NCBI RefSeq assembly: GCF_017874035.1
Contig: NZ_JAGGKV010000017.1
Span: forward strand, 62,001-126,000
Source of the DNA: Paenibacillus aceris
Lineage (GTDB): Bacteria > Bacillota > Bacilli > Paenibacillales > NBRC-103111
Length of the DNA: 64,000 nucleotides
Direction: 5' to 3'
Below, in pieces: positions 17,561 to 25,538 of this stretch (within the stretch, counting starts at the first letter, position 1; every line of letters starts with the position of its first letter). Position numbers and translations under genes: made by a program. The notes beneath the pieces are model-generated. The model was not told where the DNA came from. It saw nothing but the letters and a program-made list of their open reading frames with translations, and did no database searches.

Positions 17561-18757
17561 CTATACCTCTATAGATTTGTGAATTAACGGGCGTATACTA
17601 ACTTGCATGAGCATGACAAAGACAAGGATCCAAGGAATCCAGACATGATCGGCTCCGCCAGCCATTAGCATGAACAGGAGCACACCCGCCGCACGCCCGA
17701 TATTGATGACAGACTCTCGAATCACGATGGACTCGATCCGGAAGTTCTCTTTGAGCGGCAATTCCCCGATCAGTTGATAGTAGTGTGCGGTGTACGAATT
17801 AGCCTGCAGCGGTTTAAACAAGGACGACACACACATAAACATAATCACGGTCCACAGCGAGATGTCCCACAGCAAGAAGATCGAGGAAACCACGAATCCC
17901 CAAGCGGAAATGGATAAATAGGACCGGGTCGATGCTTCGCTTCCCTTCTTCGACAGCACATAGCTTGAAAGAATCGATAAGCTTAGAAAAAATGCGTTTA
18001 AATACCCCACCCAAGACTCATGTGGCAGCACTTGAAAAAGCAAAATGGCCGGTACGTACATCATGATGCCTTGAGGCAGCCCGATAATGAACCAGCCTAG
18101 CAGTGATTTGGTGAAATCAGGGCGTTTCTTCAACATCAACCCTGTATACTTGAGATAATAGGCGGTATGATGAGTCGGCTTTTTCTTAATATGCAAGCTG
18201 AGCAAAGACGCCAGAACAAACATGAATGAGGCAAGCCCGAAGACGATTGTATACCCATTCAATGCTGAAAAGCTTGCAATGATCAGGCCTGCCAACGCTG
18301 GCCCTGACAAATTCGACACTTGCGTAACCATCGCGTTCCAGCCTAAATAGTTGTGGCGGTTTTGATTATCCGTGACATCGGAAATCATAGTGAAATTGCC
18401 CAGCCAGTAGAAGGCGGTAGAAACACCTTTTAAAACGGCGAACCAGATATAGTAATCCACCATGCGTTCCTGAGCGACCAGAATGAGCACATATAATAAC
18501 GCGGTTAAATAAATCCCTGCCCGGTAGGCATATAGCCGGTCTTTGATTTTGGCGATTTTGCCAATGTATATCGTCGCAATTGGTGCAGATAACAGCATAA
18601 TCAGCTGAAAGGCCCCGTTGATCCAGAGGTCATTCGTCAGCTTCCATAAATATAGGGAGATGAAGACACTGGCCAACGCATTGCCGAATTGATAAATGCC
18701 ATGGTTTAGCAAGGTGCTTTTTGCCTGCATGGATAATTTCTTTTCGCTTTGAACCAT
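17561..18757 (-). CDS. MFS transporter
   Basis: The 398-residue product has 12 predicted membrane segments and an MFS-like loop, YIGKIAKIKDRLYAYRAGIY (about 58-77), between helices 2 and 3. Helix 1 starts after STLLNHGIYQFGNALASVFI. No ligand-specific motif can be seen. It is embedded in the pectin operon with 11 and 15 base gaps to its neighbours, so it may import or export a breakdown product such as a uronate, in parallel to the ABC system. MFS genes of this type also occur in other Yes/Lpl-type clusters. Confidence 0.85.
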   Translation of the reverse strand: MVQSEKKLSMQAKSTLLNHGIYQFGNALASVFISLYLWKLTNDLWINGAFQLIMLLSAPIATIYIGKIAKIKDRLYAYRAGIYLTALLYVLILVAQERMVDYYIWFAVLKGVSTAFYWLGNFTMISDVTDNQNRHNYLGWNAMVTQVSNLSGPALAGLIIASFSALNGYTIVFGLASFMFVLASLLSLHIKKKPTHHTAYYLKYTGLMLKKRPDFTKSLLGWFIIGLPQGIMMYVPAILLFQVLPHESWVGYLNAFFLSLSILSSYVLSKKGSEASTRSYLSISAWGFVVSSIFLLWDISLWTVIMFMCVSSLFKPLQANSYTAHYYQLIGELPLKENFRIESIVIRESVINIGRAAGVLLFMLMAGGADHVWIPWILVFVMLMQVSIRPLIHKSIEV

Positions 18758-18768
18758 ATGCCGCCGGC

Positions 18769-19890
18769 CTACGATTTCAGGCTCATGAAGCCGTCAGCTG
18801 GTAGTCGAGGCGCTTCAATACCGGCAAGCCGGTAGCACACGGAACGGATCAGCAGCGCCTGCGTCCCCGCATTCATGTCGCCTTCGACCTTGCCGCCGCC
18901 AATGTTAACGGCCTTGGGCATACCGGGATAATACTCACCCGGCTTGACCTGAGCGACATTCGGCGCTGCCGGCGAATGGGCTAGCTCGCGGGAGAATCCC
19001 CCGTCTGCGCGCAGCAGCTTCTTCATGTTCGCCAGCGTAATCTGAATGATTTCGCGCAGCTCTTCTATCGGTATATCCAGCTTCATATAAGAAAGCAGAT
19101 GAATCGGATTGCGGATATAGCACATATCCGCCGCTTCCTCCTGCCTCAGTGCCTTTAGGATGCTTTCGTAAATGCGTTCCTCTCTCGGCAGCGGCACCTT
19201 GAAGCGATCATAAAAAATGTGCAGCTTGAACGTCCCGGATATGCGCACATAGTAAGAGCCTTCGCCCCATAACCCGCTCTGCGCATCCTGCTTCTCCGCG
19301 AAGAAATCGAACGCGGTCTGGGCAAAAGCCGCCCTGCGCTCCGCTGGCTCCACTTGCTGCACGTACACGCTGGAGGTGGACAGCCGGTCGCAGCCCCTCC
19401 AGCTGTTCACGAGCGGCACCGACTGCAGCCACGCCAGGTAGCTTTGCGGCGATTCCATGTAAGCCGGCGCTTGCTGCGCCTCGTAGGGCAGCGAATACAG
19501 CGGCTTTCCGCCGAGCTTCCTCAGCGCACCGCCGCTGTAGGAGATGGCCCGCGATACCATGACTTCATCCTCGCGCATGAGCGGATTCGCATCATAGAAG
19601 TAACCCGACGAAGCATCCTGCTTGTTCTGAAAAAAGCGGATCAACCCCCGCTTCATCTCTTCCGGCAGGTTGTTTACTAAATCAAAGCGCTCAAGGATAT
19701 TGAGCGCTTGTGCTGTTGATTCAATGTCCGGCCCATCGCCGGACAGCTCTTTCGAGCTGTTTGCGTAATAGAAACCGCCGCTTTTCGCGTCATACTGTTT
19801 TTTCAACCAGTCATGAAAGCCCGTAAACAATTCGTCCATGTCAGCAAGAAGCTGGCGGATCCTCTCGATGTGCTGCGTATGCGTCTGCAT
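18769..19890 (-). CDS. unknown alpha/alpha-toroid-like protein of the pectin operon
   Basis: The 373-residue protein is soluble, with no signal peptide or membrane helix. Three similar short motifs, QYDAKSGGFYY (about 32-42), KQDASSGYFYD (about 90-100) and KQDAQSGLWGEGSYY (about 200-214), recur with hydrophobic helices between them, as in alpha/alpha toroids (terpenoid cyclase/prenyltransferase-like or GH-like barrels). I do not know its function. It sits between the ABC permease (18 bases upstream) and the MFS gene (11 bases downstream), so a role in handling an imported pectin fragment is likely. It could be a lyase or hydrolase of an undescribed kind or a carbohydrate-binding scaffold. Confidence 0.75.
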   Translation of the reverse strand: MQTHTQHIERIRQLLADMDELFTGFHDWLKKQYDAKSGGFYYANSSKELSGDGPDIESTAQALNILERFDLVNNLPEEMKRGLIRFFQNKQDASSGYFYDANPLMREDEVMVSRAISYSGGALRKLGGKPLYSLPYEAQQAPAYMESPQSYLAWLQSVPLVNSWRGCDRLSTSSVYVQQVEPAERRAAFAQTAFDFFAEKQDAQSGLWGEGSYYVRISGTFKLHIFYDRFKVPLPREERIYESILKALRQEEAADMCYIRNPIHLLSYMKLDIPIEELREIIQITLANMKKLLRADGGFSRELAHSPAAPNVAQVKPGEYYPGMPKAVNIGGGKVEGDMNAGTQALLIRSVCYRLAGIEAPRLPADGFMSLKS

Positions 19891-19908
19891 GTTTGGCGTC
19901 CTTTCTTT

Positions 19909-20784
19909 CTAGCCTTTAATAGAACCGATCATTGCTCCTTTAGCAAAGTGCTTTTGCAAGAACGGATACACCGCTAAGATTGGTACTGTCGCTACGACGA
20001 TAACCGCCATCTTGATGGATTGAGCAGGAGGCGGAGTCACACTGTCCAAGTCAATGCTGTGGTCCATACCGCTCGCGAGAACGACAATTTGTCTAAGGAG
20101 AACTTGAATCGGCCATTTGGCGCTCTCATTCAAGTAGAGGATCGCGCTCAGGTAGGTGTTCCAATAGGTCACCGCGTAAAAAAGGGAAATCGTTGCGATC
20201 GCCGGCATCGACAAAGGCAATACAATGCGGAACAAAATGCCGAAGTCGCTGCAGCCATCGATTTTCGCCGACTCTTCCAGCCCCTCCGGGATGTTTTGGA
20301 AGAAGTTTTTCAAAATAATCAAGTTAAATGCTGAAACTGCCGACGGCAAAATTAGTGCCATATAAGAGTCGATCATCCCTAATTCTTTGACAACCAGGAA
20401 AGTTGGCACTAAACCGCCGTGGAACAGCATCGTGAAAACAACCATAAACATAATCACTTTGCGACCATCCACATCTCTTCGGGACAATCCGTATGCCATG
20501 AGAGCCGTGATGAACATGGAGATTAGCGTTCCGAGCAATGTCGTCCAAATGGAAACGCCCATCGCTTTAAAAATCGTATTCGTCGAAAAAATAAACCGAT
20601 ACGCCTCAATACTCCAGTCGGTCGGAATAATGACGAACTTCTTCGCCGCCATCTCCGCGCTGGTCGTAAAGGACCCTGCCACGACATGCACAAAAGGAAT
20701 CAATGTAATCAAGCCAATAATCGTTAAGAGCAAATAGTTAATAATGCTAAACATTCGCCCGGCTAATGTTCTGTCTTCTACCAT
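19909..20784 (-). CDS. sugar ABC transporter permease (LplC/YtcP type)
   Basis: The 291-residue protein is a CUT1-type inner-membrane permease with six membrane helices. The EAA loop for docking the ATPase is EESAKIDGCSDFGILFRIVL (about 187-206). The C terminus, KHFAKGAMIGSIKG, is typical for LplC homologues. It pairs with the permease 21 bases upstream and with the lipoproteins beyond. As usual for this family, no ATPase gene is nearby; a shared MsmX-type ATPase elsewhere is expected. Confidence 0.92.
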   Translation of the reverse strand: MVEDRTLAGRMFSIINYLLLTIIGLITLIPFVHVVAGSFTTSAEMAAKKFVIIPTDWSIEAYRFIFSTNTIFKAMGVSIWTTLLGTLISMFITALMAYGLSRRDVDGRKVIMFMVVFTMLFHGGLVPTFLVVKELGMIDSYMALILPSAVSAFNLIILKNFFQNIPEGLEESAKIDGCSDFGILFRIVLPLSMPAIATISLFYAVTYWNTYLSAILYLNESAKWPIQVLLRQIVVLASGMDHSIDLDSVTPPPAQSIKMAVIVVATVPILAVYPFLQKHFAKGAMIGSIKG

Positions 20785-20805
20785 GGTGCAGCCCTCCTGC
20801 CTTTC

Positions 20806-21756
20806 TTAGTACACGCCTTCTTCGCCCATTTTCTTAGCAATACGGTTTACAATCATTACCAGGACGAGTCCGATAAATGATTTGAACAATCCGATCGCCG
20901 CGCTGTAGCTGAATTGGCCTTGTTTTAAACCAGCTGTATATACATAAGTATCAATGATCTCCGCAACATTTCGGTTCATAGAGTTAAGCAGCAAGTACAC
21001 ATGTTCAAAACCGAGTTCGAGAACCGCACCAATTTTCAAAATTAACAAAACAATAATGACACTGCGTAAAGCCGGCAGCGTAATATGCCACATTTGGCGC
21101 AAACGTCCTGCACCGTCCATACGTGCTGCCTCATATAATCCCGGATCAATGGAAGCAATCGCCGCCAGATAAATGATCGTCCCCCAGCCGGCTTCCCGCC
21201 AGATGACTTGAAGAATGTACATGGGTCTGAACCATTCCGGAGCTAACAGGAAATTAATCTTTTCAAATCCGAAATACTCAATAATGTCGTTAATAATCCC
21301 GCCGTCCATCGTTAACATTACGAAAGAGATCGAAACGATGATAACCCAGGACATAAAGTGCGGCAAATAGACGATCGTTTGGAACGTTTTCTTGAAAAAT
21401 TCCCCTTTCACTTCATTCAGCATCAGCGCCAAGATGATAGGAATCGGGAAATAAAACAGGATATTCATCACAAATAAAATTAACGTATTGCTCAAAATAT
21501 TAAAGAAATCAGGCTCCGTAAACAAACGCTGAAAATGCTCAAAGCCAACCCATTCGCTTCCGCTTACCCCTTTGAACGGCTTATAGTTCTGGAACGAAAT
21601 GATCAATCCGTACATCGGGATATATTTAAAAACGATAAAATATAAAATGCCCGGCAGCAGCATCACATAAATCCATTTGTTCCTCCATAGACGCCTGCCG
21701 AGTTCACTGCTCTGTTTCCTTTCCACCACGCTTTGCACAGCATGTACTTCCTGCAT
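20806..21756 (-). CDS. sugar ABC transporter permease (LplB type)
   Basis: From the ATG at 21756, which follows AAAGGAAGAG, the product has 316 residues; an ATG at 21783 is possible but has no site. It has six membrane helices after a cytosolic N terminus, the marker RNKWIYVMLLPGILYFIVFK (about 24-43) and an EAA loop, LYEAARMDGAGRLRQMWHIT. It forms the heterodimeric channel with the LplC-type protein. Gap to the binding-protein gene upstream is 115 bases and holds a stem-loop. Confidence 0.92.
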   Translation of the reverse strand: MQEVHAVQSVVERKQSSELGRRLWRNKWIYVMLLPGILYFIVFKYIPMYGLIISFQNYKPFKGVSGSEWVGFEHFQRLFTEPDFFNILSNTLILFVMNILFYFPIPIILALMLNEVKGEFFKKTFQTIVYLPHFMSWVIIVSISFVMLTMDGGIINDIIEYFGFEKINFLLAPEWFRPMYILQVIWREAGWGTIIYLAAIASIDPGLYEAARMDGAGRLRQMWHITLPALRSVIIVLLILKIGAVLELGFEHVYLLLNSMNRNVAEIIDTYVYTAGLKQGQFSYSAAIGLFKSFIGLVLVMIVNRIAKKMGEEGVY

Positions 21757-21789
21757 AATTCTCTTCCTTTCCCGATGTTTCATGAAAAC

Positions 21790-21822
21790 GAGAAGACTGC
21801 TCCTGATGATAAGCAGCCTCCC
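21790..21822 (-). promoter_or_regulatory. intercistronic stem-loop
   Basis: AGACTGCT and AGCAGCCT form a short hairpin between the binding-protein and permease genes. Such hairpins often stabilise the upstream mRNA so that the binding protein is made in excess. It lacks a T run on the minus strand, so it is not a strong terminator. Confidence 0.4.
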
Positions 21823-21871
21823 CGCTTAGAAACCAGTAAGATTCCTTATTTCTTTATTTCCTGTCCACGTC

Positions 21872-23407
21872 TTATTTTTTGTATTGTGCGTTGTATTCTT
21901 CGATAATTTTGTTACCGCCGCGGTTTTTCCAATCCTCGATGGCTTTATCAAATCCGGCTTTATCAATGCTGCCGTAGATGTATTTGTTCGTTGCGTCTTT
22001 GATCACGTCTTGCAGTTGAACGCCTTTTTCCAGGTTTGTTTTGGAATCGAGCGCCGCTACAGGGTCCTGCACAGCGAACTTCAGGTTCGCGATTTTCAGC
22101 TCATCCGCTTTGCCTTGAGCAGGGATGGACGGAATGCCGAGCAGTCTTCCTGACGTATCTTCATCACCGATTGCTGCGTCTGTGAACGGCTTCACTTCGC
22201 GTGTCCATTTCTCTTCGTCCAGCTTTTTCGCTTTGCCGTCAACGATGCTGTAGTTCGCATCTTTGATACCCCAGTTCGCAAGGTTCGCTACTTCAGGCGT
22301 CATCATTTTGTCGAAGAAGGCGAGGACTTTTCTCAGCTCAGCTTCGTTCTTGATCGCGGATTTCGGGAATAGCACCACGTTCGCATAGCCTGGTAACGCC
22401 CATGCAGCGAACTTGCCGTCTGGTCCTGCAACCATGCTGTGTACGTCTACAACTGCCGTTGGCACGTTTTTGATCAGATCTTTATTGAGGGACGCTACGT
22501 CTGTCATCGCTCCGATGTACATGCCTGCCGTTCCGTTTGTGAATAGCTTTTGCTGATCCGTTTTACTTGTTGCGGCGAAGTCTTTGTTGATCAGACCTTC
22601 ATCACGCATCTTTTTGAGGTAATCCATCGTTTTCACATACTCAGGGAACATGAACTCCGGCTGCAGCTTGCCGTCTTTGACGCCCCAGTTGTTTGGAGTG
22701 CCCAGCCAAGCCGCTAAAGTTTTGAAGGAGCCGTACACGAGATCGTTACGGTCCGTAAGACCGATGGTGTCCTTTTTGCCGTTGCCGTCTGGATCTTGCT
22801 CGGTGAATGCCTTCGCCATCGCGTACAGGTCATCCGTTGTTGCCGGTGGCTTCAAGCCCAACTTATCAGCCCAGTCTTTGCGGTAGATAAGACCTTGACG
22901 GGCGATATCTACGCCGCGGTACAGCGTATACAACTTGCCGTCGACTTTGGTGTTGTCATTCGTCGTGGATTTCAGCTTGCTCAGGTTCGGGAAGTCTTTG
23001 AGCAGCGGCCCGATTTCCCAGAACTGACCGTCGCGGATCGCGGATTTCATTTGAATGAAAGTCGCTTGGTTTTTCAGGTACGTGACTTGCGGCAGTGCAC
23101 CTGTTGCGAAAGTTGTATTCAATTTCTCCTCGTAAGTATCGGCTGGGAAAAATTGATACGTCAGCTTCGTATTCGTTAATTTTTCGAGTTCTTTAATGAT
23201 CGTATCCGGCGGCGTTTGTGCCGTGTTTAGCGGAGCCATAATTGTGATCGGCGTCGGTGTGTTGTCAGCCGTTGCTTTCGGTGCCGTTGTGCCCGTTGCT
23301 GCATTTGTAGCTGCTGGAGTTGCCTTGCCTCCGTCTGAGCAAGCTGCCAGTGCAAAGCTGGATACGAGCAGAATGCCGAGCGGTATCGAGACTAAATTTC
23401 TCTTCAT
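21872..23407 (-). CDS. sugar-binding lipoprotein (LplA type), copy 1
   Basis: The 511-residue protein is an extracellular solute-binding protein with a lipobox, SSFALAAC (Cys about 23), then a Thr/Ala-rich linker. Residues about 52-68 (ITIMAPLNTAQTPPDTI) begin the mature fold. DPDGNGKKDTIGLTDRNDLV (about 199-218) is a calcium-binding loop usual in LplA-type proteins. It should capture pectin oligosaccharides for the two permeases downstream. A paralogue lies directly upstream (23871-25388); long stretches align without gaps, e.g. TIG(L/M)TDRNDLV and GTPNNWGV. The gene has its own upstream ATGATTATT boxes. Confidence 0.93.
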   Translation of the reverse strand: MKRNLVSIPLGILLVSSFALAACSDGGKATPAATNAATGTTAPKATADNTPTPITIMAPLNTAQTPPDTIIKELEKLTNTKLTYQFFPADTYEEKLNTTFATGALPQVTYLKNQATFIQMKSAIRDGQFWEIGPLLKDFPNLSKLKSTTNDNTKVDGKLYTLYRGVDIARQGLIYRKDWADKLGLKPPATTDDLYAMAKAFTEQDPDGNGKKDTIGLTDRNDLVYGSFKTLAAWLGTPNNWGVKDGKLQPEFMFPEYVKTMDYLKKMRDEGLINKDFAATSKTDQQKLFTNGTAGMYIGAMTDVASLNKDLIKNVPTAVVDVHSMVAGPDGKFAAWALPGYANVVLFPKSAIKNEAELRKVLAFFDKMMTPEVANLANWGIKDANYSIVDGKAKKLDEEKWTREVKPFTDAAIGDEDTSGRLLGIPSIPAQGKADELKIANLKFAVQDPVAALDSKTNLEKGVQLQDVIKDATNKYIYGSIDKAGFDKAIEDWKNRGGNKIIEEYNAQYKK

Positions 23408-23477
23408 ATTTGTTAGACCTCCGTGAATTGTTTGTTTGCTACAAGCTCTACACTACAGTGTCGTATGCAGGTACCGA

Positions 23478-23553
23478 AATAATCATTTACTCATTTAGAC
23501 ATAGTTCTACTAGGGATCTGAGATGATGATTATTGGCGGAGGAGATGATTATT
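23478..23553. promoter_or_regulatory. ATGATTATT boxes upstream of binding-protein copy 1
   Basis: ATGATTATT occurs at 23526-23534 and 23545-23553 (direct repeat, 19-base period) and inverted (AATAATCAT) at 23478-23486, 71-146 bases upstream of the start at 23407. The same box with the same 19-base period lies in the divergent region at 25438-25465. They are candidate sites for the AraC-type regulator encoded at 25539-27863. Confidence 0.6.
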
Positions 23554-23597
23554 GGGGTGAATAGCGTTGAAAAACAGCATTACAGCAATAGAGGCGT

Positions 23598-23828
23598 GAG
23601 ACGGCCTTTTCGACCGGGCTTAGGGGCTTTTACGAATACGAGAGGACCTTATCGGCCCTCTCGTGGGAGTTTTGGCGGGATTACGCCCAATTTCCGGCAC
23701 GAGACAGCCTTTTCGGCTCTCTCGACCGGAATCGGGAGGCTTGCGATGGTGAGACAGCCTTTTCGGCCTTCTCGGCCGGGCTTGGGGGCTTTTACGAATA
23801 CGAGAGGACCTTATCGGCCCTCTCGTGG
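23598..23828. repeat. hairpin array with a 44-bp direct repeat
   Basis: Four 25-bp imperfect palindromes of the form CGAGA..(A/C)CCTT.TCGGC..TCTCG lie at 23639-23663, 23700-23724, 23750-23774 and 23801-23825, with a weaker fifth near 23598. Positions 23623-23666 and 23785-23828 are identical over 44 bp (53 bp from 23614/23776 with one or two changes). The array fills the 463-base gap between the two binding-protein genes. A frame across it repeats the peptide RPGLGAFTNTRGPYRPSRG but has the look of translated repeat, not a gene. Confidence 0.75.
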
Positions 23829-23870
23829 TTGGTTCGGCGCTCGCTCGCCAATATCAGCGGTTCCAATTAC

Positions 23871-25388
23871 TTATTTCCTCGAATATGCATCATTATATTC
23901 TTGGATAATCTGACTGCCGCCTCCCCGCTTCCAGCGTTCAATTTCTTGCAGGAAAGCGGCTCTGTCGAGTTTCCCCAGCATGTAATTGTACGTAGCGTCG
24001 GAGACGATTTTGTACAGCTCCACTCCGCGCTCGTCATAGGTCTTCGATTCCAGGCCCAGCGTCGGGTCTTTGACAATATATTTCTCGTTGTCCAAGCTGA
24101 GTTTATCCGCCAGCTGTGACAGGGATTCACTCTCGGCCACCTGTTTCACCTGCGGATTGTTCAAATCCGCGATCATGAGCGCATACAACGCGTTTACTTC
24201 GTTCACGCGAAGCTTGGACGTCTCCTCCAGCAGTTGGACTTTGTCCCCAATGGTCGTGTAGTGACGCCCCTCCAACCCATATTTCATCAGGTTGGCGACA
24301 TCTTTATCCATCGACCGGTCAAAAAATTGCAGCACCTGCTTGAGTTCCGCTTCGGTGTGAATCGCTTTTTTGGAAAACAGGTACAACGCGCTGTAGTTCG
24401 GAATTGACCAAATCCGGAACCCCTTCGGCCCTTCGATATGATTCACGAGGGTGAATTTGGCGGAAGGGTTCACAAGCTGCACCTCATCCGAAAGCCGCTG
24501 CACATCCTGCATGCTGCCAATATAGACGCCTGCGATACCGCGGATCAGCTTATCGCGCTGAACCTCTTTGCTGGTGACCGCGAAATCCGAGTTAATGAGC
24601 TTCTCGTCGTACAGCTTTTTCATATAATCCATCGTGTCTATATAGGCCTGGGTTTCGAACTCAGGAACAAGCTTCCCATCCGCAACGCCCCAGTTATTCG
24701 GTGTACCGAAATAGGAGCTGAGCGTCTTGAACGCGCCGAACACCAAATCATTCCGGTCGGTCATTCCGATCGTATCATCCTTGCCGTTGCGATCGGGATC
24801 GCCGTACGTGAATGCTTTTAACACTTGATAGAGCTCGTCCACATTCGTCGGCTTGGCCAGCTTCATATTGTTCAGCCAGTCCTCGCGAATAATAATGCCC
24901 TGTCGGGAGGAGGGGCGCTCGGTGTACAAGCCATAGATTTTGCCATCGACAGCTGCCTGTCCCAAAATCTCCTTGTTCAGCTTTTTCAGATTCGGATACG
25001 CTTCCAAATAAGGTCCGATATCCCAAAAAGCGCCGGAGCGAATCGAATTTTTCATCAGCATGTAATCGGTATACTTCACGTATGTCGCTTTTTTAAGCGA
25101 GTTTGTGGTGAGGGCTGTGTTCATTTTATCGGTATATATACCATCCGGAACCCAGTTCAGATCCAGCTTCGTATTTGTAAGCTTTTCGATCTCCTGAACG
25201 ATCTCAGGAATTGGCGGATGCGGAAAATGAAGCGGTGCCATAATCGAAATGACGGGGCGATCACTGGTCGCTTCAGCCTCTTGTTTGGAGCCGCCTCTCG
25301 TGCAACCGCTGATCAAAGCAACCATCAGCAGCCCGATGATGAATAGACGATAGTGCCTAAAACCTTTCCCGTGTACATGTTTGCTCAT
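23871..25388 (-). CDS. sugar-binding lipoprotein (LplA type), copy 2
   Basis: The 505-residue protein has a signal peptide with lipobox LMVALISGC (Cys about 30) and the same fold as the copy at 21872-23407. Shared landmarks are ISIMAPLHFP, LYQVLKAFTYGDPDRNGKDD (about 175-194, calcium loop), GTPNNWGVADGKLVPEF and the C-terminal AFLQEIERWKRGGGSQIIQE. The two clearly arose by duplication but have diverged over the whole length, so each may bind a different oligosaccharide yet use one permease pair. It is the gene next to the divergent regulator and is preceded by ATGATTATT boxes. Confidence 0.92.
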   Translation of the reverse strand: MSKHVHGKGFRHYRLFIIGLLMVALISGCTRGGSKQEAEATSDRPVISIMAPLHFPHPPIPEIVQEIEKLTNTKLDLNWVPDGIYTDKMNTALTTNSLKKATYVKYTDYMLMKNSIRSGAFWDIGPYLEAYPNLKKLNKEILGQAAVDGKIYGLYTERPSSRQGIIIREDWLNNMKLAKPTNVDELYQVLKAFTYGDPDRNGKDDTIGMTDRNDLVFGAFKTLSSYFGTPNNWGVADGKLVPEFETQAYIDTMDYMKKLYDEKLINSDFAVTSKEVQRDKLIRGIAGVYIGSMQDVQRLSDEVQLVNPSAKFTLVNHIEGPKGFRIWSIPNYSALYLFSKKAIHTEAELKQVLQFFDRSMDKDVANLMKYGLEGRHYTTIGDKVQLLEETSKLRVNEVNALYALMIADLNNPQVKQVAESESLSQLADKLSLDNEKYIVKDPTLGLESKTYDERGVELYKIVSDATYNYMLGKLDRAAFLQEIERWKRGGGSQIIQEYNDAYSRK

Positions 25389-25437
25389 GACCCTTCCCCC
25401 TTGCTGCAGCAGCGTTTTACAGGCATAATCAGAGATA

Positions 25438-25516
25438 ATGATTATTTGCCAGCCAGATGATTATTGCTCTTAACGAAAGACTTGACTACAATATACAGAT
25501 AGTGAGAATGATTATT
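25438..25516. promoter_or_regulatory. ATGATTATT boxes in the divergent regulator/binding-protein region
   Basis: ATGATTATT occurs at 25438-25446, 25457-25465 (19-base period) and 25508-25516. The first two lie 50-77 bases upstream of binding-protein copy 2; the third is about 22 bases upstream of the regulator ATG and could mediate autoregulation. TTGACT at 25482-25487 may be the -35 of the regulator promoter. Confidence 0.6.
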
Positions 25517-25538
25517 TTAAGATAAGGTGTTGGATGCA

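Noticed and set aside
23533..23913. 126-codon frame with a repeated peptide (GAFTNTRGPYRPSRG)
   Set aside because: It is the translation of the DNA direct repeat and hairpins, has no proper ribosome binding site and overlaps the end of the lipoprotein gene.
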